Source: Glossina fuscipes (lineage: Eukaryota > Arthropoda > Insecta > Diptera > Glossinidae). From it: a DNA stretch of 64,000 bases. Below are positions 60,883-64,000 of this stretch, in pieces. The stretch's first letter is position 1. Every line of letters begins with the position of its first letter. The translations under genes were made by a program, and so were the position numbers. The stretch covers positions 9,279,305 through 9,343,304 of the forward strand of contig NW_023998414.1 of assembly GCF_014805625.2 (NCBI RefSeq), read 5' to 3'. The notes beneath the pieces are model-generated. The model worked only from the letters and a program-made list of their open reading frames with translations. It made no database searches and was not told the DNA's origin.

Positions 60883-61314
60883 CTTGTTATAGTTGAGTAT
60901 ATTTAATGGGTTCTTTTTTGTTTATAAACTAACGGATGACGAATATCTGTTTGGTTAACGGTCGATGGTATAACAATAAATAAGTAAGAAAATTCGAAAT
61001 TACCTTTTGTATGATGCTTTACAAATATATGTGAACGCATGTATGTTTAATAATAAAAAGGACGCTAGAATGCGTTTTTATGCTGACATATGCGGAGAAA
61101 AACTTATCAACCGATAAAAGAAAATTTATTAAAATTAAACGATTCAATGATAACATAGCCTTCGTAACAACGGATATTTTATCCACAGAGTTTATCCGTC
61201 TTTTCGACTGTCTATAATAAAGCTTGGAAAATTACATAAAATCAGCTATAAATTGCGAATAATATCATAAAATTTTATCGTATAATTTTCGATATCAAAA
61301 AAAGACGCAAAAAG

Positions 61315-61317
<3 letters not shown>

Positions 61318-61350
<33 letters not shown>
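61318..61350. repeat. Poly(A) tract (A33)
   Basis: Thirty-three A residues directly before the ATG at 61353. Confidence 0.95.
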
Positions 61351-61352
<2 letters not shown>

Positions 61353-61354
<2 letters not shown>

Positions 61355-61383
61355 GGATACCACACAAGACCGAGGCGTAGCAA
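61353..61383 (+). CDS. Candidate first coding exon (hypothetical, 10 codons plus splice donor)
   Basis: ATG at 61353 in the context ATCATGG is followed by ten codons (M-D-T-T-Q-D-R-G-V-A) and then a strong donor, CAAGTAAGT, with GT at 61384-61385, giving a phase-1 exon end. The codons are balanced in base composition compared with the AT-rich surroundings. No matching acceptor exon is recognised in the remaining 2.6 kb, so it would have to splice to an exon beyond the window or it is chance. I do not recognise the peptide. Confidence 0.2.
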
Positions 61384-62284
61384 GTAAGTTGATTTTTATT
61401 TAACATATATTCATGAAAAGGACATGGAATTGAGCTGCGTTAACAGATATAGCTCCAAAAGTATAACATTTTATGTTTAACTTATGATATATTCAATGTT
61501 CTTATACATAGGTTCCTTCCTTTTTTGAATGATTACAAAAATTATAATCAAGTTTAAAAGTAGTTTTCATCATTCAATGTTGGGAGAAATTCTCTGAGAA
61601 TCCCTGGTGTAGGGCTAACTTTGATGATGCTTCTCATATAAATTTCAATACTCTTATGAAGAAAGCCGACTTAGCCGATAGGTGATTGCGTGCTCCTATA
61701 TTCCCTTTCATTGTTTTGTTCTTTCCACCCAAACCCATTTTACGGCATACGCTTCTAAAATAGCTGCTGAGAAGCTTCTTTGTACAATATTTTTGCGCGT
61801 TACGTTTTCGAAATGACTATCAAACGCAGTCATAATCTTGTAGCCTTGATGAGCGGTATATATCTTTGCTTATTTTAAGCTAGTTTACAGTATCACATAA
61901 CCATACGTCCCTTAGCCGTTTTCTTTATTCGTTTAGTGAAATGTATTTGGCAACAAAATTTTTAAATTTCAAAATTCATTGCTCAATCAATCGTCTCTGC
62001 TTATCGTTTTGCTTTGCTGGAATACTAGATGAACTCCAAACTTAAATGACAGAGTTCTGCGAACATTAAAAACATTACGGCCATGCAACAAAAAACTATC
62101 CGTCACCAAAAGTGATACCAGAACTGAACAAACACTTGGGTAATATTGTTTTGGAAAAAAAAAAAAAAAAAAAACAGTACGAGGGGGCTCCAGAAAACTG
62201 ACATTCGTGGAAAGGGCTATAATTGTGTTATATATTGTAACGCGAGTCAAACCTAAGCTGGGAATGATGTCATGCTACGTTTAT

Positions 62285-63008
62285 GAAACCTGGACACTGG
62301 ATGATTGAAAGTATGTTGTGCAGTCTGATGGCTTAGGTATGGAAAACTTCAAAAGCACACCCACGACTCTCCCGACTGTCTTCTTATTGCAATTAAGCGG
62401 AGGGGAGGCTTCGCTATGATTTGAGCGCCTATATGTTAGTATTCAGCTGGTCCTCTCCTAGTGCGAATGAATATGTCGAAATCGTCATTGACAAAATTCT
62501 TACTATGATTAGCATATGGACGCCGAACACGGCCATATACCAAGATAATAATGCGCCAATACAAGCAAGTTTCAATCTTGGTTCGAGGAGCAAAAGAATA
62601 TCATCAAAAGCATTCCATGATCGTTATGCCATAGCCCAGTTCTACACAAATTGCTGTACTCCTATCCAGTAAAGAGGAAACAATAAATCTAGGAAACTAT
62701 ACACCATTCCCCCCGAAGGTCCGGATTATTTTTATTTCTAAATTTTCTTGCAACAAATCCTGGATTGACTGAGTCTTACCCCGCCCAAGGAAACTCGGGA
62801 CAAATGGCTACATAGTTGCATCATTACGGGGGAATTTTAGCACAGAAAGTGACGGCAGATTTCCATCACCAACGTCCTTCAACTAAATGACGGTTGTTTT
62901 GATACAAGAATGAGACGGCATTGGAAGACGTTGGACAACGTTCTACCAATCTATCCACGATAACTTGCAGATCGTCTACAAGCAAATGGTAGCGCAGCAG
63001 CTTATTAA
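62285..63008 (+). mobile_element. Decayed Tc1-like transposase
   Basis: Plus-strand relic of the Tc1 catalytic domain. In order: TLDD, stop, KYVVQSD (62294-62329), equal to the first catalytic block W..V.WSDES with Trp replaced by Gln; a GGG-SVM-WG-like segment (about 62398-62430); YQDNNAPI (62538-62561), equal to FQQDNAPIH with the second Asp kept; after a frameshift WFEEQKNII (62579-62605), the typical WFEEQ helix; then a degenerate W….SPVLH where Tc1 has SPDLNP, so the final conserved block is damaged; and a C-terminal RLQANGSAAAY ending in TAA at 63006-63008, like the usual VI..(N/K)G..T.Y end. Multiple stops and frameshifts make it dead. TIRs were not found. Confidence 0.8.
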
Positions 63009-63009
63009 T

Positions 63010-63840
63010 GAATAAACATGAAGTATACCTTAAGTGTTCATATTGTTACGTATAACCCACGTTTGATAATCTGAGTTTGCATGAAAATTAGTCGATTTTC
63101 TAACGAACCAAAATATGTGAAACTAAATACACATTCATGACGCTTCACCTGCCCCAAGTAGCTGGCGACTGACGAAATGCTTGAAAACGCTTAGCAGAAC
63201 ATTGACCGGGAAAAGGGATTAATACAAAAATGTCGTGATGATGTTAGATGGCTGCAAGAGGATATATAAGCCAACTATTTGCTTTAAAGTAAAATGAATG
63301 TTTTTTTTTTTTTTAATTAACATTTTTCAGGGAAAATCCTGTCTGTTTGTTTGGATTTTTAACAGTATTTCAGGTGTTCTCCCAATTTTTTCATTCTTAT
63401 GCCACATGGCGGAATGCGGCGGTAGGGTTAAAGCTGACTTTTTAAAAATGTGTGTTATTTAGTTATTAGTTTAATAAATAATTATTATCATCAACATTTC
63501 GTAAGTACACGCATACACACACACAACACGCAAAAAAACCGAGGCAATGCATTGATTTGTCTATTGATAATAAAATCGGGAAAACTCTGCTACTAATTTC
63601 TTGCTCATTTCATAATCCATTACCACTTAATTGGATGAATAGAGAAAAAGATATATCATCAAGTTTTTCAGAGCAGCGAAAGCACTCTGTAAACTTTTTC
63701 TCTGTCGACTAAAAGCTGAATTGCTTTAGATAGATAAGAAAAACTTTTAATGTAATTTAATATAAAAAACTTTTAGTATAATTTAATATATCTTTACATG
63801 ATTTTTAATTATATTAAAAGAATTGGTTTTTTTTTTTTAT
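63010..63840. other. Non-coding DNA
   Basis: No gene recognised. T14 at 63301-63314, short (CA)n near 63515-63523 and a T-run near 63828-63838. Confidence 0.45.
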
Positions 63841-63841
63841 T

Positions 63842-64000
63842 ATATACCCTACACCATCTATGCTACAGGATATATTAGGTTTGTGCGGACGTATGAAACA
63901 CTCCGAAAGCCTTAAGGTAGATTCAACTTTTATCATACCAACCGATTCAGAATAATTTTCTAAATCGATCTAAGCTTGTCTGTCCGTTTGTCCCTCTGAT
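63842..64000 (+). repeat. (GTCY)n interspersed repeat, family 2, copy g (cut by window edge)
   Basis: TATACCCTACACCATCTATG, CAGGATATATTAGGTTTGTG, TTCAACTTTTATCATACCAA, CCGATTCAGAATAATTTTCT, TAAATCGATCTAAGCTTGTC and TGTCCGTTTGTCCCTCTG, the well-preserved head of the family. It confirms the TACCCTACA 5' end seen in copy f. Confidence 0.78.

Larger units (their letters stand above)
60195..62280. other. Non-coding DNA with very long T and A runs
   Basis: T34 (60790-60823), A7, then T41 (60842-60882), A33 (61318-61350) and A20 (62155-62174). A candidate first coding exon is listed at 61353-61383. No other gene signal seen. Confidence 0.5.

Overview
The window looks like AT-rich nuclear DNA from a higher fly (Diptera, probably Schizophora). 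A tephritid-like genome is my best guess, but it rests only on the repeat content. I found no intact multi-exon protein gene, no tRNA or rRNA gene and no bacterial-type features. It reads as a long intergenic or intronic stretch: AT-rich unique sequence with many poly(A)/poly(T) runs and (TA)n, (CT)n, (CA)n and (ATT)n microsatellites, and decayed transposable elements scattered through it.

Layout. 1-880: end of an R1-clade non-LTR retrotransposon (RT C-terminus plus C-terminal domain), cut by the window edge. About 2.6-3.1, 20.2-20.5, 32.0-32.4, 37.1-37.5 and 58.9-59.1 kb: five copies of a DINE-1/mini-me-like repeat, all in the same orientation. About 5.5, 33.3, 39.6-40.1, 43.9-44.2, 54.8-55.0, 59.9-60.2 and 63.8-64.0 kb: a second, related (GTCY)n-bearing family in both orientations. 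20.8-22.04 kb: the most informative locus, a decayed mariner carrying an 888-bp pogo-like element with perfect 18-bp terminal inverted repeats, a TA target duplication, subterminal tandem repeats and a transposase C-terminus that ends in a PCNA-box-like motif. 34.95-35.65 kb: a 703-bp Tc1-like non-autonomous element. 46.07-47.16 kb: fragments of two different mariners on the minus strand. 49.24-49.6 kb: minus-strand 3' fragment of an RTE/CR1-like LINE. 62.29-63.01 kb: Tc1 transposase relic.

Possible host signals are weak: a TATA box plus initiator near 28.28-28.31 kb on the plus strand, and an ATG-plus-splice-donor candidate first coding exon at 61353-61383. Neither connects to a recognisable gene here.

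The longest open frames are transposon remnants (142 codons, pogo-like), antisense shadows of transposons (119, 124 and 131 codons) or low-complexity T-rich sequence (107 codons from its ATG at 58026). Functional content in the window is therefore mainly transposon history. I did not find a convincing new biological system; the nested pogo-in-mariner locus is the best-supported and most interesting structure.
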